Notes: a model not told the origin generated them from the letters alone. Shown: positions 44,520 through 54,330, counted from the stretch's first letter. The stretch: DNA of 64,000 bases from Saccharophagus degradans 2-40 (GCF_000013665.1 NC_007912.1:3651501-3715500), one strand, 5' to 3'. A program made the numbers and translations.

Positions 44520-45056
44520 ATGACAATCGCACCCATAGGCTTTGGCGGTAAAGGCTTCAACATAGCCATATATATAGCCAATCGACCACCGATAGATAGC
44601 TACCCACAGCTCAACACATTGCACGGTTTAGCTGCAGGTGAGCTTGCCCATATTACTGCCAATTGCAGCAATCACTGGCGCAAGGTTTTTAATGTTTACG
44701 CAAAGTTTTTGCTTGCGCTCGATAACACTATCGAAACAGATTGCGCATTATTTATGAGGCGCGAGATTACCCGCTGGCAGGATTATAGAGATAAGAATTT
44801 ACTGCAAAGCCACAGCCGTGAAGCGCTGCTGTTTAGCCCGCCAGATTTAGCAAATACAAATGCTATTCATATTATTGCGGGTAAAACCTACGCCAACGAT
44901 TTTAATTTAAACATTGAACTGACATGGCTCGACAATTATTTTGCTATAAACAAACAATACAACCTTATTGTGAGCCCATACTTAGATTACCGCCAACTGT
45001 CCAATGCGCGCATTGAACAGCTGGCGAATTTAGTTAAGCTGTGTTTGAGCAGATAA
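44520..45056 (+). CDS. hypothetical protein, 178 residues
   Basis: A soluble protein beginning 'MTIAPIGFGGKGFNIAIYIA', with 'WRKVFNVYAKFLLALD', 'FMRREITRWQDYRD' and a helical C-terminus. No signal peptide, membrane helix or metal motif is seen, and I do not recognise the family. It converges on the GNAT/C39 gene with a gap of only 5 bp. No strong ribosome site is visible. Confidence 0.65.
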   Translation: MTIAPIGFGGKGFNIAIYIANRPPIDSYPQLNTLHGLAAGELAHITANCSNHWRKVFNVYAKFLLALDNTIETDCALFMRREITRWQDYRDKNLLQSHSREALLFSPPDLANTNAIHIIAGKTYANDFNLNIELTWLDNYFAINKQYNLIVSPYLDYRQLSNARIEQLANLVKLCLSR

Positions 45057-45061
45057 AAACG

Positions 45062-46183
45062 TTACACTAACCGCTTAATCGCCACAGCTGTGCGCAACTT
45101 ATCTCTGCCAAAGGTTTGCATTTTTATAAAATCATCGCGCGCAATAGGGATATGCTGGCAGTCAAACGACACCTGTATTTTTTCATCTAAATCTGGGTCG
45201 TGTACGTACAGGCACATATCATCAATGGCCGTTACCGTTACCCAGTGGGGTGCTTTTCTGCCATCTAACCGATAGGTGCTTATAAGCACAATCACTGCGT
45301 AATTATTTTGTAGCCAATGCTCAATATGACTAAGGCTTAATTCGCAATATTCAACAATCACACCTTCGGCTTGCGCTTTATTTTTGAATTGCTCGTCCAC
45401 CAACGTCATTACACTTTTTTTGTGTTCGGTACGCACGCCCTCTATAAACAGTGGTGCTTGCGTATTAACAAACGCCGTTGCTTGATACCCACGGCGCTGC
45501 GCCGCCAATGCCAAACCAATCGGGTGGCAACCGCCGTGCCCCGAGGTCATAAATATTGTGGTGGCTTCGCGCCAAATGTCTAACTCTTGCTCGTGACTTA
45601 ACTCGCACTGTGCATCTAAACACCCCATAGCCATAAGCAGCGATGCTGGGCCACAGGTGAACTCGGTGTTTTGCCTAAACCAAGGTACATCGTGGTAACC
45701 CACCACTAACTCTGGCGACACACTGCCTACGGTGCGAATGCGTTTTTGCATGCGCAATGCATCGGAGTGATCTTCGTAATAATCGCTGTATTCACCAAAT
45801 ATGCGGTAGCCCGCAGATTGGTATAGCGCTATGGCTCCGGCATTATTTTCCGCCACTTCCAAGCGCATAAATAATCGCCCTACTTGCGCTGCACGCACTT
45901 CTAGCTCGGCAAGTATTTTTTTAGCTACACCCTGCCCACGCGCGCGGTCATCTATTGCAATAGAGTACAAGCGCGCAAGCCGTGTGCCTTGGTGCAACAA
46001 CACTAAACCATACCCCAGCAACATGTGATTATCGCGAGCGACAATAAAAATTCCATTATCGGCTTCTAACCAGTGTTTAAACCGGCGCTTGGATAATCTA
46101 TCGCCGCTAAAGCAGGCCTGCTCTAATTGCACTAGCGCAGCTAGGTCGTCCTTCTGCGCTGTACGAAGGGTAATGTCGCTCAT
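45062..46183 (-). CDS. GNAT acetyltransferase fused to a C39-like peptidase
   Basis: A 373-residue two-domain protein. Residues about 1-150 are a RimI-like GNAT domain ('YSIAIDDRARGQGVAKKIL' binds acetyl-CoA; 'ENNAGAIALYQSAGYRI'). Residues about 165-373 are a C39/papain-like peptidase with the Cys in 'TEFTCGPASLLMA' and the His/Asp side in 'APHWVTVTAIDDMCLYVHDPD'. It lies 3 bp after a RimK-like ligase gene, and both follow an M42-type peptidase. Such GNAT/C39 plus ATP-grasp pairs are described as makers or modifiers of peptide-like metabolites; the product is unknown. Confidence 0.9.
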   Translation of the reverse strand: MSDITLRTAQKDDLAALVQLEQACFSGDRLSKRRFKHWLEADNGIFIVARDNHMLLGYGLVLLHQGTRLARLYSIAIDDRARGQGVAKKILAELEVRAAQVGRLFMRLEVAENNAGAIALYQSAGYRIFGEYSDYYEDHSDALRMQKRIRTVGSVSPELVVGYHDVPWFRQNTEFTCGPASLLMAMGCLDAQCELSHEQELDIWREATTIFMTSGHGGCHPIGLALAAQRRGYQATAFVNTQAPLFIEGVRTEHKKSVMTLVDEQFKNKAQAEGVIVEYCELSLSHIEHWLQNNYAVIVLISTYRLDGRKAPHWVTVTAIDDMCLYVHDPDLDEKIQVSFDCQHIPIARDDFIKMQTFGRDKLRTAVAIKRLV

Positions 46184-46186
46184 AAA

Positions 46187-47647
46187 TTAGCGGCCGCGCT
46201 GCTCCAAGCGTTGTTGGAACTCCGCCATAATGAGCATATACAATTCTTTGCCGAGGTACGCATCTTCTACCTTGTGATCGATACTGGGGTTATCGTTCAC
46301 TTCGATTACGTACACTTTGTTATCTTTTTGTTTTATATCTACACCGTATAAGCCTTTGCCAATTATATTGGAGGCTTTAATGGCGGCATCGAGCACGGCC
46401 TTTGGCACTTCGAACGTTGGCAAGGTTTCGAAACCACCCGATACAAATCGCTTGGCGCCGTGGTTATAAATTTGCCAGTGGTTGCGCGCCATATGGTACC
46501 TACAAGCATAAATGGCTCGGCCATTTAATACGCCTATACGCCAATCGAAATCGGTGTAGAGGTACTCTTGCACAAGCACTAAAGCAGACTCTGCAAAAAT
46601 ACTTTCTAAGTTTGTTTTTAACTCGGCCCGATTCTCTACTTTATACACGCCCTTAGAGAACGCCCCTTCTGGCATTTTTAATACCATAGGGTAAGCAAAT
46701 TCCTGCTCGAGTTTATCGAGCTGTTCATCGTCGCAGCTAATAACAATATGTGTTTTAGGGCTAGGCACTTTTTGGTAGCTAAACGCATCGTGTAAAAACA
46801 CTTTGTTACAACAGCGCAAAATAGAAATAGGGTCATCAATGACAACTAAGCCAGCTTGTTGTGCTTTGCGAGCCAAGCGATAGGTGTGATGATCTATCGC
46901 CGTTGTTTCGCGAATAAACAACGCATCGTAGTGGGATACGTTCTCTAATTGTTGCTTGTTTACCGCTTCGGCATATATACCAAATTTGGCCGCCGCTTTT
47001 ATAAAGCGCGCAATTGCCTCTGGGTCGCTTGGCGGCGATGGCTCGTCGGGGTTTACCAATATGGCCAAATCCCAACGCTGGGTTTTCTTGTGCGCTGGGT
47101 TGCGCCACACCAACTGTGTAAACGTACTCAATTGGTTAAAAAAGAAAGTTTTATCGTGCTCGTTTAAATTGGCATAGGGTACGCGCTCTACTTTTACGCA
47201 CACGCCAGTTTCTTCGCGCCACAATTTAACGCGCAATATAGGGGATGGATACTGCTCAAAAATTTTGCGCGCTAGCTTTTTATATTGCGCGTGCTCGCCA
47301 AAACCAAAGCAAACCAATAGCTCTAACGCAGGTTCGTTTAGCTCTAAGTTTATTTGGTTAAGCTCGCGCCCCCAGTACAACGCTTTACTGGTGGAGGTAG
47401 AGGCATCTCGCAGCTCGTTAATAGTGCTAACACTGGGCAACGATTTGTGCTGGCGCGCTTCTGCTAACAGCGAGCAATAGTAACCTTTACTTAAATATTG
47501 CTCTGTATCGCACAGGTTGAGTATGCGCGTTTTTGGCTCGTTAAGTTTGGGGTAATCTTGCAAATATTGATTAAAGCTAATGACCTCGGCATCACCGGCA
47601 TCGAACAGTAGCGTATCGTTATCAACAACTATTAGGGTTTTATACAT
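46187..47647 (-). CDS. RimK-like ATP-grasp ligase
   Basis: A 486-residue ligase. The N-terminal ~190 residues are a family-specific extension starting 'MYKTLIVVDNDTLLFDAGDA'. The ATP-grasp core (about 270-480) has 'YPMVLKMPEGAFSKGVYKVE', 'VLVQEYLYTDFDWRIGVLNG' and the metal site 'VYVIEVNDNPSIDHKVED'. RimK relatives join amino acids through peptide or isopeptide bonds using ATP. Its start overlaps the M42-type gene by 8 bp, and the GNAT/C39 gene follows after 3 bp, so all three form one translationally packed operon. Confidence 0.92.
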   Translation of the reverse strand: MYKTLIVVDNDTLLFDAGDAEVISFNQYLQDYPKLNEPKTRILNLCDTEQYLSKGYYCSLLAEARQHKSLPSVSTINELRDASTSTSKALYWGRELNQINLELNEPALELLVCFGFGEHAQYKKLARKIFEQYPSPILRVKLWREETGVCVKVERVPYANLNEHDKTFFFNQLSTFTQLVWRNPAHKKTQRWDLAILVNPDEPSPPSDPEAIARFIKAAAKFGIYAEAVNKQQLENVSHYDALFIRETTAIDHHTYRLARKAQQAGLVVIDDPISILRCCNKVFLHDAFSYQKVPSPKTHIVISCDDEQLDKLEQEFAYPMVLKMPEGAFSKGVYKVENRAELKTNLESIFAESALVLVQEYLYTDFDWRIGVLNGRAIYACRYHMARNHWQIYNHGAKRFVSGGFETLPTFEVPKAVLDAAIKASNIIGKGLYGVDIKQKDNKVYVIEVNDNPSIDHKVEDAYLGKELYMLIMAEFQQRLEQRGR

Positions 47648-48779
47648 TCGACGACTCTTTTAATAATTTTTCATCAATATTTTGATCAGCTAACAACGCT
47701 AACATATAAATAAATGCCGATACGGACTCTAACGGCGCCGACTCAGACAAAGTGTGATAGCCGGAAGTAGGTATCTGCAAAGTTGTGCCATCGACCAAAC
47801 CTTTTGAAGCAGAAATAATGCGCCCCATTTCTGTCGAGCCCAGCGAAGCCGGTGGCTCGTTGCGGCTGGCCAACTCGGCATTTTTTGCTTCTACGTATTC
47901 ATCTTTAAACTGCACACTAATATCGTTGGCAGCACACAACTTAGCTAATTTTTGAGTTAGCGCATTGTTAAATTTCGCGTTGGCGTCTTTATTGCGCAGC
48001 ACTAGCTCCTGCTTTTGAGCTGTAGCAAAATCGGGGTACGGGCTGGTATCTACCACAACCAATTGGTTGGTAGAGCCACCAAAGCGACGAAACCACTCTA
48101 ACAGGTAGCGCCAACTTTTGCCGGCCTCTTCCTGTGCGGTAAAAAATGCGGTGCCCTGAAAACCAATTTCAAACATATACACCAGTACAGCAACGGTTAA
48201 AACGTTATCCATTTGGCCGATTAATGCTTGTTCTGTAACTTTTAAATTATCTTTAAAAGCCACTGGTGTGCCCGCCACCAAATGCTCCATACCTTCTAAT
48301 TCAAAAATTAGGTTGTTGCGGTATTCGCAAATATAAGCATTTTTAATTTTGCCCTTACCGCGATAAGCGCCCGACCAAGGTTCGTAAGCGTAAACCTGCT
48401 CGTTGGGGAAGCGATCTACCACTTTGCGCATAAGCTGCTCATCGACAGAATTACCCAGCAAATCGGAACGAGCGCCCGCCACAAATGCTGCGTATTGGAA
48501 TTCGTTAGGGCCGGTGCACACTAAACCGTGGCGATCGGAGTGCGCAGATAGCATCAAGCTATCTGGCTCGCTGCCTTGCGCAACCAGCAAGCCTTCGTAC
48601 CACGTTACTTTCGCGCCGCGCTCTTCTAGCTCACGCTGTAATACACGAAAAAAAGAATGCTCAGCACCCACTACGCTAGGGCTGCGCACGAGAATAGAAA
48701 GCAAGTTGATAAATGTTGCGGGCAAACCGGTTTTAGAGTCGGCGACCAGTGCAGATAAAGCGTCTTTAATATGAGCCAT
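47640..48779 (-). CDS. M42/M20-like metallopeptidase
   Basis: A 379-residue cytoplasmic zinc peptidase. The ATG at 48779 is chosen because an AGGA site lies ~10 bp upstream and the residues before it are not family-like. Metal and catalytic positions appear in 'LSAHSDRHGLV', 'GQMDNVLTVAVLVYM', 'FTAQEEAGKSW', 'VVVDTSPYPD' and 'TSGYHTLSESAP'. It resembles the M42 members found in N-acetylglutaminylglutamine-amide (osmolyte) clusters, though the amidotransferase of that pathway is not in the window. First gene of the RimK/GNAT-C39 operon. Confidence 0.87.
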   Translation of the reverse strand: MAHIKDALSALVADSKTGLPATFINLLSILVRSPSVVGAEHSFFRVLQRELEERGAKVTWYEGLLVAQGSEPDSLMLSAHSDRHGLVCTGPNEFQYAAFVAGARSDLLGNSVDEQLMRKVVDRFPNEQVYAYEPWSGAYRGKGKIKNAYICEYRNNLIFELEGMEHLVAGTPVAFKDNLKVTEQALIGQMDNVLTVAVLVYMFEIGFQGTAFFTAQEEAGKSWRYLLEWFRRFGGSTNQLVVVDTSPYPDFATAQKQELVLRNKDANAKFNNALTQKLAKLCAANDISVQFKDEYVEAKNAELASRNEPPASLGSTEMGRIISASKGLVDGTTLQIPTSGYHTLSESAPLESVSAFIYMLALLADQNIDEKLLKESSNV

Positions 48780-49130
48780 TAGGCAATATTCCTGTGTAAT
48801 TGACGCCTTGAGATATGCTGCGAAACACGGAGGAGAACGCACCAACCTTGGGGCTGTAGAAAAAGTGCTATATATACCTAGCATAGCGCGATAGCAAGAA
48901 TTATTAGAGCTTAGCCCAATATAATTACGACTATTTTAATCAGTGAGTTTTTAACGCTAAATTACAGGTGTTATTAGGGTGTTTTACACCCCCACAAACA
49001 GCCATAATGTGCAGGAGCTCCCCCACCCATCGCTCACTTAAAACTGTTAAACTACGCGCACATTAATCAGGTCGCGTCGCAACACCTGAGTTTACGCCCA
49101 GTTTTTTCACTCCACTCCAAATCGGTTCAC

Positions 49131-49874
49131 ATGACTATTTTTGATTTACCCGCCTCCGCATGGCTTTTACTCACTTCCGCTGCATTTTTAATTGGTATGG
49201 CTAAGACAGGTGTACATGGTGCCGGCATGGCTGCAGTACCGCTTTTAGCACTGGCATTTGGCGGCAAAGCATCGTCGGGCATCGCCCTGCCCATGCTAAT
49301 CATGGCTGACATATTTGCTGTGGCCTACTACCACCGCCACGCCAACTGGGGGTTGCTGTTAAAGCTTTTCCCTTGGGCCGCAGGCGGTGTAATTATTGGT
49401 ACCGCCATGGGTACATTTATTGACGACCAGCAGTTCCGCTTTTTAATGGGCATTATTATTTTTATAAGCCTAGGCATTATGCTGTGGATGGAGCGCGGCA
49501 ATAAAGAGCGCGTGCCAAACTCTTTGGCATTTACCGCCTCGATGGGTTTGCTGGGCGGCTTTACTACTATGGTGGGTAATTTAGCAGGCCCAGTAATGGC
49601 TCTGTACCTGCTTAGCTCTCGCCTGCCCAAAAATGAATATATTGGCACCGCTGCTTGGTTTTTTATGGTGGTAAATGTATTTAAGGTGCCATTCCACATT
49701 TGGGGCTGGCACACCATTACCACAGAGTCGTTTTTGCTTAACCTCTCTACCCTACCGCTAATTGCTGTTGGGGCCCTGTGCGGCATATGGATAGTTAAGC
49801 GTATTGCCGAGCGGTTTTATCGCATATTTGTTATTGCCACTACCGCTGTGGCGGCAGTGCTTATGGTTTTATAG
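49131..49874 (+). CDS. TauE/SafE-type sulfite/anion exporter
   Basis: A 247-residue membrane protein with about seven hydrophobic helices and 'IGMAKTGVHGAGMAAVPLLA' near the N-terminus, the first half-repeat signature of the TauE/SafE (DUF81) family; 'GGFTTMVGNLAGPVMALYLL' is the second. Members export sulfite or organosulfonates; the substrate here is unknown. It converges on a hybrid kinase gene with a 6-bp overlap of the 3' ends. Confidence 0.9.
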   Translation: MTIFDLPASAWLLLTSAAFLIGMAKTGVHGAGMAAVPLLALAFGGKASSGIALPMLIMADIFAVAYYHRHANWGLLLKLFPWAAGGVIIGTAMGTFIDDQQFRFLMGIIIFISLGIMLWMERGNKERVPNSLAFTASMGLLGGFTTMVGNLAGPVMALYLLSSRLPKNEYIGTAAWFFMVVNVFKVPFHIWGWHTITTESFLLNLSTLPLIAVGALCGIWIVKRIAERFYRIFVIATTAVAAVLMVL

Positions 49875-52220
49875 GTCGTCTAAGGTGGTGTAGTTACCGA
49901 ACTGATCTTGCACAATAAAATCGACAATATCGCCAATTTCTTTTAGCTGGAATGGTTTACTCACCGCAAAGGCAAAACCAGATTTAACCAAATCGTTATT
50001 GTGCGAGTTTATATTTGCGCTTATTGCGCAGGTGTAGGGCAGATACTGTGGGTATTTCTCTTTTAGGTTTTCTAGCAGCTCTAGTCCGTCCATTATTGGC
50101 ATTTGTATATCTACAAATAATATGTCGGGCACGACGCTTTTAAGAATATTTAACGCTTCTAAGCCATCTGGGGCTTGCATAGTGCGCACGCCAACGCGCT
50201 CGAGCACTTTTGCCAATATATCGCGGTTAATTGATACGTCGTCGACAATGAGTGCGGTTAATTCAAATTTGGAGTAATCGGCAGAGCCATCGTTAACCGC
50301 TCGCTTGGCTGGCGCTAAATCGGGGTTGGGGCCATTCAGCGGAATATCCACCTCAAATATAGAGCCAAGTGCAGAGGTATCTTTTAAACCTACGGTGCCG
50401 CCCATTAACTCTACAAGCTTTTGAATAATCGCCAACCCTAAGCCTGTACCGCCCTGCTCAAACCCCGCTTGCCCTTGATAAAAAGGCGTAAACAGCTTTT
50501 GTTGGTTTTCTGGGGTGATGCCTGGGCCAGTATCAATAATGGTTAAAATTAGATGGTCGTTCTCGATGGCAGCCTCGAGGTGCACCCTACCGTGTTCGGT
50601 AAACTTAACGGAATTACCCAATAGGTTAAACGCAATTTGATTGAGCTTGGCTCGGTCTACACAGGCGATATATTCTTCGGGGATATCTATCTCAGAGGAC
50701 CAGTCGAGCTTCTTCTGTTGGCAGCGAACGCTAAATACCTTGTCTAGGGATTCGATCATATCCCGCACATAAACGTTTTCGTAATACAGGATCATGCCGC
50801 CAGATTCTATTTTGGTTATATCCAACACATCGTTGAGCAGCGACAACAGGTGCTTACCGGCACCCTCAATAGCTTTTAGCGTATCTTGATGGCTATCGGG
50901 TATATCGGCATCGGAAGTAAGTATTTGTGCGTAGCCCAAAATAGCATTCATGGGGGTACGAATCTCGTGCGACATAGTGGCCAAGAACGTGGTCTTCGCT
51001 TTGTTGGCTTGATCCAGCTCGTCGGTATAGCGGTTTATTTGGTGATATACGATGTTAAGCGCATCCACTACCGCACTAAATTCGTTTTTCTGGTCGTACT
51101 CTATGGGCTTAATAGTAATGCGATCGTCGTCGCTTGTCTGAATACTATCGCGAATAATTTTAGTCACACTATGGAAGGGCTTAAGCAGCAACTCTAGCGC
51201 TATCAACATACACGCAATAAAAAATACAATCATCACAATGCCGTTTAGCATTATCGAATGCATAGCTTCGTCAATTTCTAAGTAGAACTCCGCCTGAGGG
51301 ATGAGCACGCCATACACTAAACCTGTGGCGCTTTTCAAAAAATAGAGTTCATACACCTCGCCGTTCACGCTCACATTACTGCTTACGTTGAGCGCGCCTT
51401 TTTCAAGATAATCAATATTTAATTGCTGCATCCACGGCAACTGCTCATAGCGTGTCATTACCGACTTGGGTAGCAGACTATTAGAAAGAATAAAGTCGCT
51501 TTGCGAGTCGATGATAAACGACTCAGCATTACTGGTTATATGGTTTGCTTCCGTAAACTGGGTCATTTCCTTTAGCGACCAATCCACAGTAGCTAAACCT
51601 ATAATGGCGCCCGCTTGGGAGTACATTAAGCTGTCTACTGTCATCATTAGCTCTTTCGAGCCGGCTTCGTCCCAATAGGGAGCCGTCCAGTAGCTGCGGC
51701 GCTCTCGCGTCTGATCTCGCGGCCATGTGGTGGGCAATGCGGTTAAGTACCACTCCTGCGAGGGGTAGTTGTATTCATCTGAGTTTAAATCCCAAGTAAA
51801 CTCAACCTCCCTTTTTGCATTCCAAAAAACATAGGGGCCAAATAACCTGCGCTGGGGGTCAAATTGGTATGGCTCGTACCACAAACCACCGCCAATCGAT
51901 TCCGGAAACTGGGTAAACACGCTTTTTAAGTAATTTTGAATCGCTGTATCTAGTGCAGTTGGCGCTTGCTGCTGCGCCATGGTGTGCATAAGCGTACCCA
52001 CCTCTGCCAGCTCAATGGCTTTACGCTCCATTAAATCTGTAAGGGCATTTATACGGTGATAGTTATCTTTAACAGTTGCGCGAATCTGGCGCTCGCGAAT
52101 ATCCACCAGCGCATCACGGCTAGTATCGTGCGAATAGATGAGCAACAAGCCGTAACCAGCCAGCTCGAGCAAAAACACTGCCAGCAGGATACGTGTTTTA
52201 ATATTCATTAACGATTGCAC
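49869..52220 (-). CDS. hybrid sensor histidine kinase with dCache sensor and receiver
   Basis: A 783-residue kinase. TM helices near 10-30 and 318-340 bracket a ~285-residue periplasmic double-Cache domain ('GGGLWYEPYQFDPQRRLFGP', 'YWTAPYWDEAGSKELMMTVD'). HisKA has 'TMSHEIRTPMNAILGYAQIL', HATPase has 'IDTGPGIT' and 'GGTGLGLAI', and the C-terminal receiver has acidic 'VDD', the phospho-Asp in 'ILFVDIQMPIMDG' and Lys in 'AVSKPF'. It should sense an external small molecule and signal through a phosphorelay. No partner phosphotransfer protein is adjacent. Confidence 0.93.
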   Translation of the reverse strand: MQSLMNIKTRILLAVFLLELAGYGLLLIYSHDTSRDALVDIRERQIRATVKDNYHRINALTDLMERKAIELAEVGTLMHTMAQQQAPTALDTAIQNYLKSVFTQFPESIGGGLWYEPYQFDPQRRLFGPYVFWNAKREVEFTWDLNSDEYNYPSQEWYLTALPTTWPRDQTRERRSYWTAPYWDEAGSKELMMTVDSLMYSQAGAIIGLATVDWSLKEMTQFTEANHITSNAESFIIDSQSDFILSNSLLPKSVMTRYEQLPWMQQLNIDYLEKGALNVSSNVSVNGEVYELYFLKSATGLVYGVLIPQAEFYLEIDEAMHSIMLNGIVMIVFFIACMLIALELLLKPFHSVTKIIRDSIQTSDDDRITIKPIEYDQKNEFSAVVDALNIVYHQINRYTDELDQANKAKTTFLATMSHEIRTPMNAILGYAQILTSDADIPDSHQDTLKAIEGAGKHLLSLLNDVLDITKIESGGMILYYENVYVRDMIESLDKVFSVRCQQKKLDWSSEIDIPEEYIACVDRAKLNQIAFNLLGNSVKFTEHGRVHLEAAIENDHLILTIIDTGPGITPENQQKLFTPFYQGQAGFEQGGTGLGLAIIQKLVELMGGTVGLKDTSALGSIFEVDIPLNGPNPDLAPAKRAVNDGSADYSKFELTALIVDDVSINRDILAKVLERVGVRTMQAPDGLEALNILKSVVPDILFVDIQMPIMDGLELLENLKEKYPQYLPYTCAISANINSHNNDLVKSGFAFAVSKPFQLKEIGDIVDFIVQDQFGNYTTLDDL

Positions 52221-52375
52221 TTATCCAGTAAATTGGGTTGGACAGCTTTGCGCCATCCTAGCATGACTTAAGTCTAGCTAATGTAGCGCAGCTTGCCATG
52301 TGTTGTGGCCCATAACCAATTTCGGCAAAAGAATTGCTATCTTTGCTTAGCTTGGTAAGCTGCCAATTCAGCTAA

Positions 52376-52696
52376 ATGACAAGACACACTATGAAATCTC
52401 CAACACACTGGCAGGTTTATATACTGCAGTGCGCAGATGGCAGCTACTACACAGGGGTGACGGTAGATATAGCTAGGCGGGTTCACGAGCACAATCACGC
52501 CAAGCTAGGCGCAAAGTACACCCGCGCGCGGCGCCCCGTTAAAGTGGTATACAGCGAAGCATGTATAGATAGATCGGCCGCCTGCAAGCGCGAGGCGGCT
52601 ATTAAAAAACTGCCCCGCAGCGCCAAAGTAGCCCTTATTGCCAGCCAATCTAACGAGGTGGGTCCACCCTGCCAGCATGGGACGAGTTCATCCTAA
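52376..52696 (+). CDS. GIY-YIG domain protein
   Basis: A 106-residue single-domain protein of the UPF0213/YhbQ type: 'WQVYILQCADGSYYTGVT', 'ARRVHEHN', 'KYTRARRPVKVVYSEA' and 'CKREAAIKKLPRSAK'. These are the GIY-YIG nuclease-fold motifs, though the first triad reads VYI-YTG as is usual in this branch. The second ATG (52391) is an equally good start. The 3' end overlaps the convergent oxygenase gene by 47 bp; the last ~15 residues lie beyond the conserved fold. Confidence 0.88.
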   Translation: MTRHTMKSPTHWQVYILQCADGSYYTGVTVDIARRVHEHNHAKLGAKYTRARRPVKVVYSEACIDRSAACKREAAIKKLPRSAKVALIASQSNEVGPPCQHGTSSS

Positions 52697-53336
52697 ACCA
52701 ACAAGCAATGGAATAGCGGTCGGCTTTAGCAGGCAGTACTTCATGTGGGAACTCTTCGCTTAGAAAGGTAACCAAGGTAGCAAAGCGCGGCGCTACTTTC
52801 ACGCTGCTGCCATCTTCAAGGTAAATAACCAACTCGCCGCCATCCTCATCGCGCCATTGAGGGTTTAGGTACACCACCATCGACAACACCCGGTTGGCCT
52901 CGCCTTTAAAGGCATCCACATGCTTTTTATAAAAGCCCCCTGGCGGGTAGTGGGCAAAATGGCTTTCAAAGGAAAACAACCCCAGCAATAGCTGCCTATT
53001 AAGCGCCACCTTTAAGCTGTCGGCCCACGCAAGCCACTCTGCTCCTGCGGCAGATTCTGCCGTTATCCAACTAATGCTATCTTTGCGTACACTGCGATCA
53101 ACCGCATGGGATTGCTGCCGGCCAATGCCCGCAGGGCGAAGCTGCTCTCTTTTCGCTTGCTGGTATAGGGCGTGCGCCAAGGATGCAGGCACGGCTTCGG
53201 CATTAATACTATACCCTTGCACGCGCAACTGCATGGCTATGTCGTCCAGTAGTGTTTGCTGCTTATTAAGTGGTAAGGCTTCTATGGGAGGAATCACTCT
53301 AAAAGAAGGCGGAATCGCCAAAGCCGCTATTATCAA
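52650..53336 (-). CDS. 2-oxoglutarate/Fe(II)-dependent oxygenase (prolyl-4-hydroxylase-like)
   Basis: A 228-residue protein whose C-terminal half has the iron and 2OG ligands: 'GGFYKKHVDAF' (HxD), 'FPHEVLPA' (distal His) and 'DRYSIACWFRM' (Arg). 'NRVLSMVVYLNPQW' and 'DGGELVIY' are the usual core strands. It resembles the P4H-like family of bacterial protein or small-molecule hydroxylases. The N-terminal ~35 residues are poorly conserved in style and the start is uncertain. The substrate is unknown. Confidence 0.88.
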   Translation of the reverse strand: MIIAALAIPPSFRVIPPIEALPLNKQQTLLDDIAMQLRVQGYSINAEAVPASLAHALYQQAKREQLRPAGIGRQQSHAVDRSVRKDSISWITAESAAGAEWLAWADSLKVALNRQLLLGLFSFESHFAHYPPGGFYKKHVDAFKGEANRVLSMVVYLNPQWRDEDGGELVIYLEDGSSVKVAPRFATLVTFLSEEFPHEVLPAKADRYSIACWFRMNSSHAGRVDPPR

Positions 53337-53460
53337 TACACAGAGCGTTGCGGCAAGTATTTTTTAACGCTGTAGATTAAATAAATTAGTAATAATTACG
53401 GCGTCAAACAGGTGGTGTTTGGTAGTATGCCTTCAATCACAGTTAGCAGTCTAATTTACA

Positions 53461-54198
53461 ATGTCTCACAACCCATTTTTCGCCCTCTACGAACAGCGCC
53501 TAGCCATCGCCACACGCGAGTTTAACGCACGGGGTAAATCCCTTATTCGTTGCCCGCGCTGCTGGCTTGCTGAGAATACCTGTATCTGTGCGTGGCGGCC
53601 CTGCTCTACCAGTAATATTGAATTTGTTTTACTGATGCACTCAGACGAAATATTCAAACCCACCAATACAGGGCGCCTAATTGCCGATTTACTACCCCAG
53701 CAAACCCATGCCTATTGCTGGCATAGGAAATCCCCAAGCCCAGACCTACTGCAACTGTTAAACGATCCGAATCGCCGCTGCTTGTTGTTATTCCCCGTCA
53801 ATGACCACGATTTGGCAGAACGTCCACGCGAGGTATACCACCACCTACCCAGCGACGATAAAATAAACACCCTCGTTTTACTCGACGGCACCTGGAAGCA
53901 GAGTGCGCGTATGTTTCATTTAAGCCGCTGGCTTGATAAACACGCCAGCCTTACCCTGCCCGAAGGTTTGGTTAAAAGCTATAGCGTACGCAAATCCGAC
54001 CGGGCCGAGCGCCTTTCTACCGCCGAGGCTGCTGGGTTGTGCCTTGCCCTGGCAAAGGAGCAACACAACGCGGATTTACTTACCGATTACTTTGATGTGT
54101 TTAATCAACACTACCTCGCCACCCGCGGCTGCTACACCCCAATGCAAAGTGAAGCCCATATACGTCTTAGCGAACACATAGCAAAACAAGCCTACTAA
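53461..54198 (+). CDS. DTW-domain protein (tRNA-uridine aminocarboxypropyltransferase, TapT/YfiP-like)
   Basis: A 245-residue protein with the family order: zinc-like cysteines in 'IRCPRCWLAENTCICAW', 'LLMHSDEIFKPTNTGRL', the DTW-type motif 'LVLLDGTWKQSARMF' and 'YSVRKSDRAERLSTAEAA'. DTW proteins add a 3-amino-3-carboxypropyl group from SAM to uridine in tRNA (acp3U). It should modify tRNA in the cytoplasm. It stands alone on its strand. Confidence 0.9.
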   Translation: MSHNPFFALYEQRLAIATREFNARGKSLIRCPRCWLAENTCICAWRPCSTSNIEFVLLMHSDEIFKPTNTGRLIADLLPQQTHAYCWHRKSPSPDLLQLLNDPNRRCLLLFPVNDHDLAERPREVYHHLPSDDKINTLVLLDGTWKQSARMFHLSRWLDKHASLTLPEGLVKSYSVRKSDRAERLSTAEAAGLCLALAKEQHNADLLTDYFDVFNQHYLATRGCYTPMQSEAHIRLSEHIAKQAY

Positions 54199-54330
54199 AT
54201 ACAGGCGAGCAAGCGCTAAACCATTGGCTATACTTACTCCTAACACCGCGCGGACCACCGCGTGCCAGCGCTAGGCCGCTTAGCCACTACAGGCTGAGGA
54301 ACTGCGACACATAGGAGTGCCCAACAGGCA

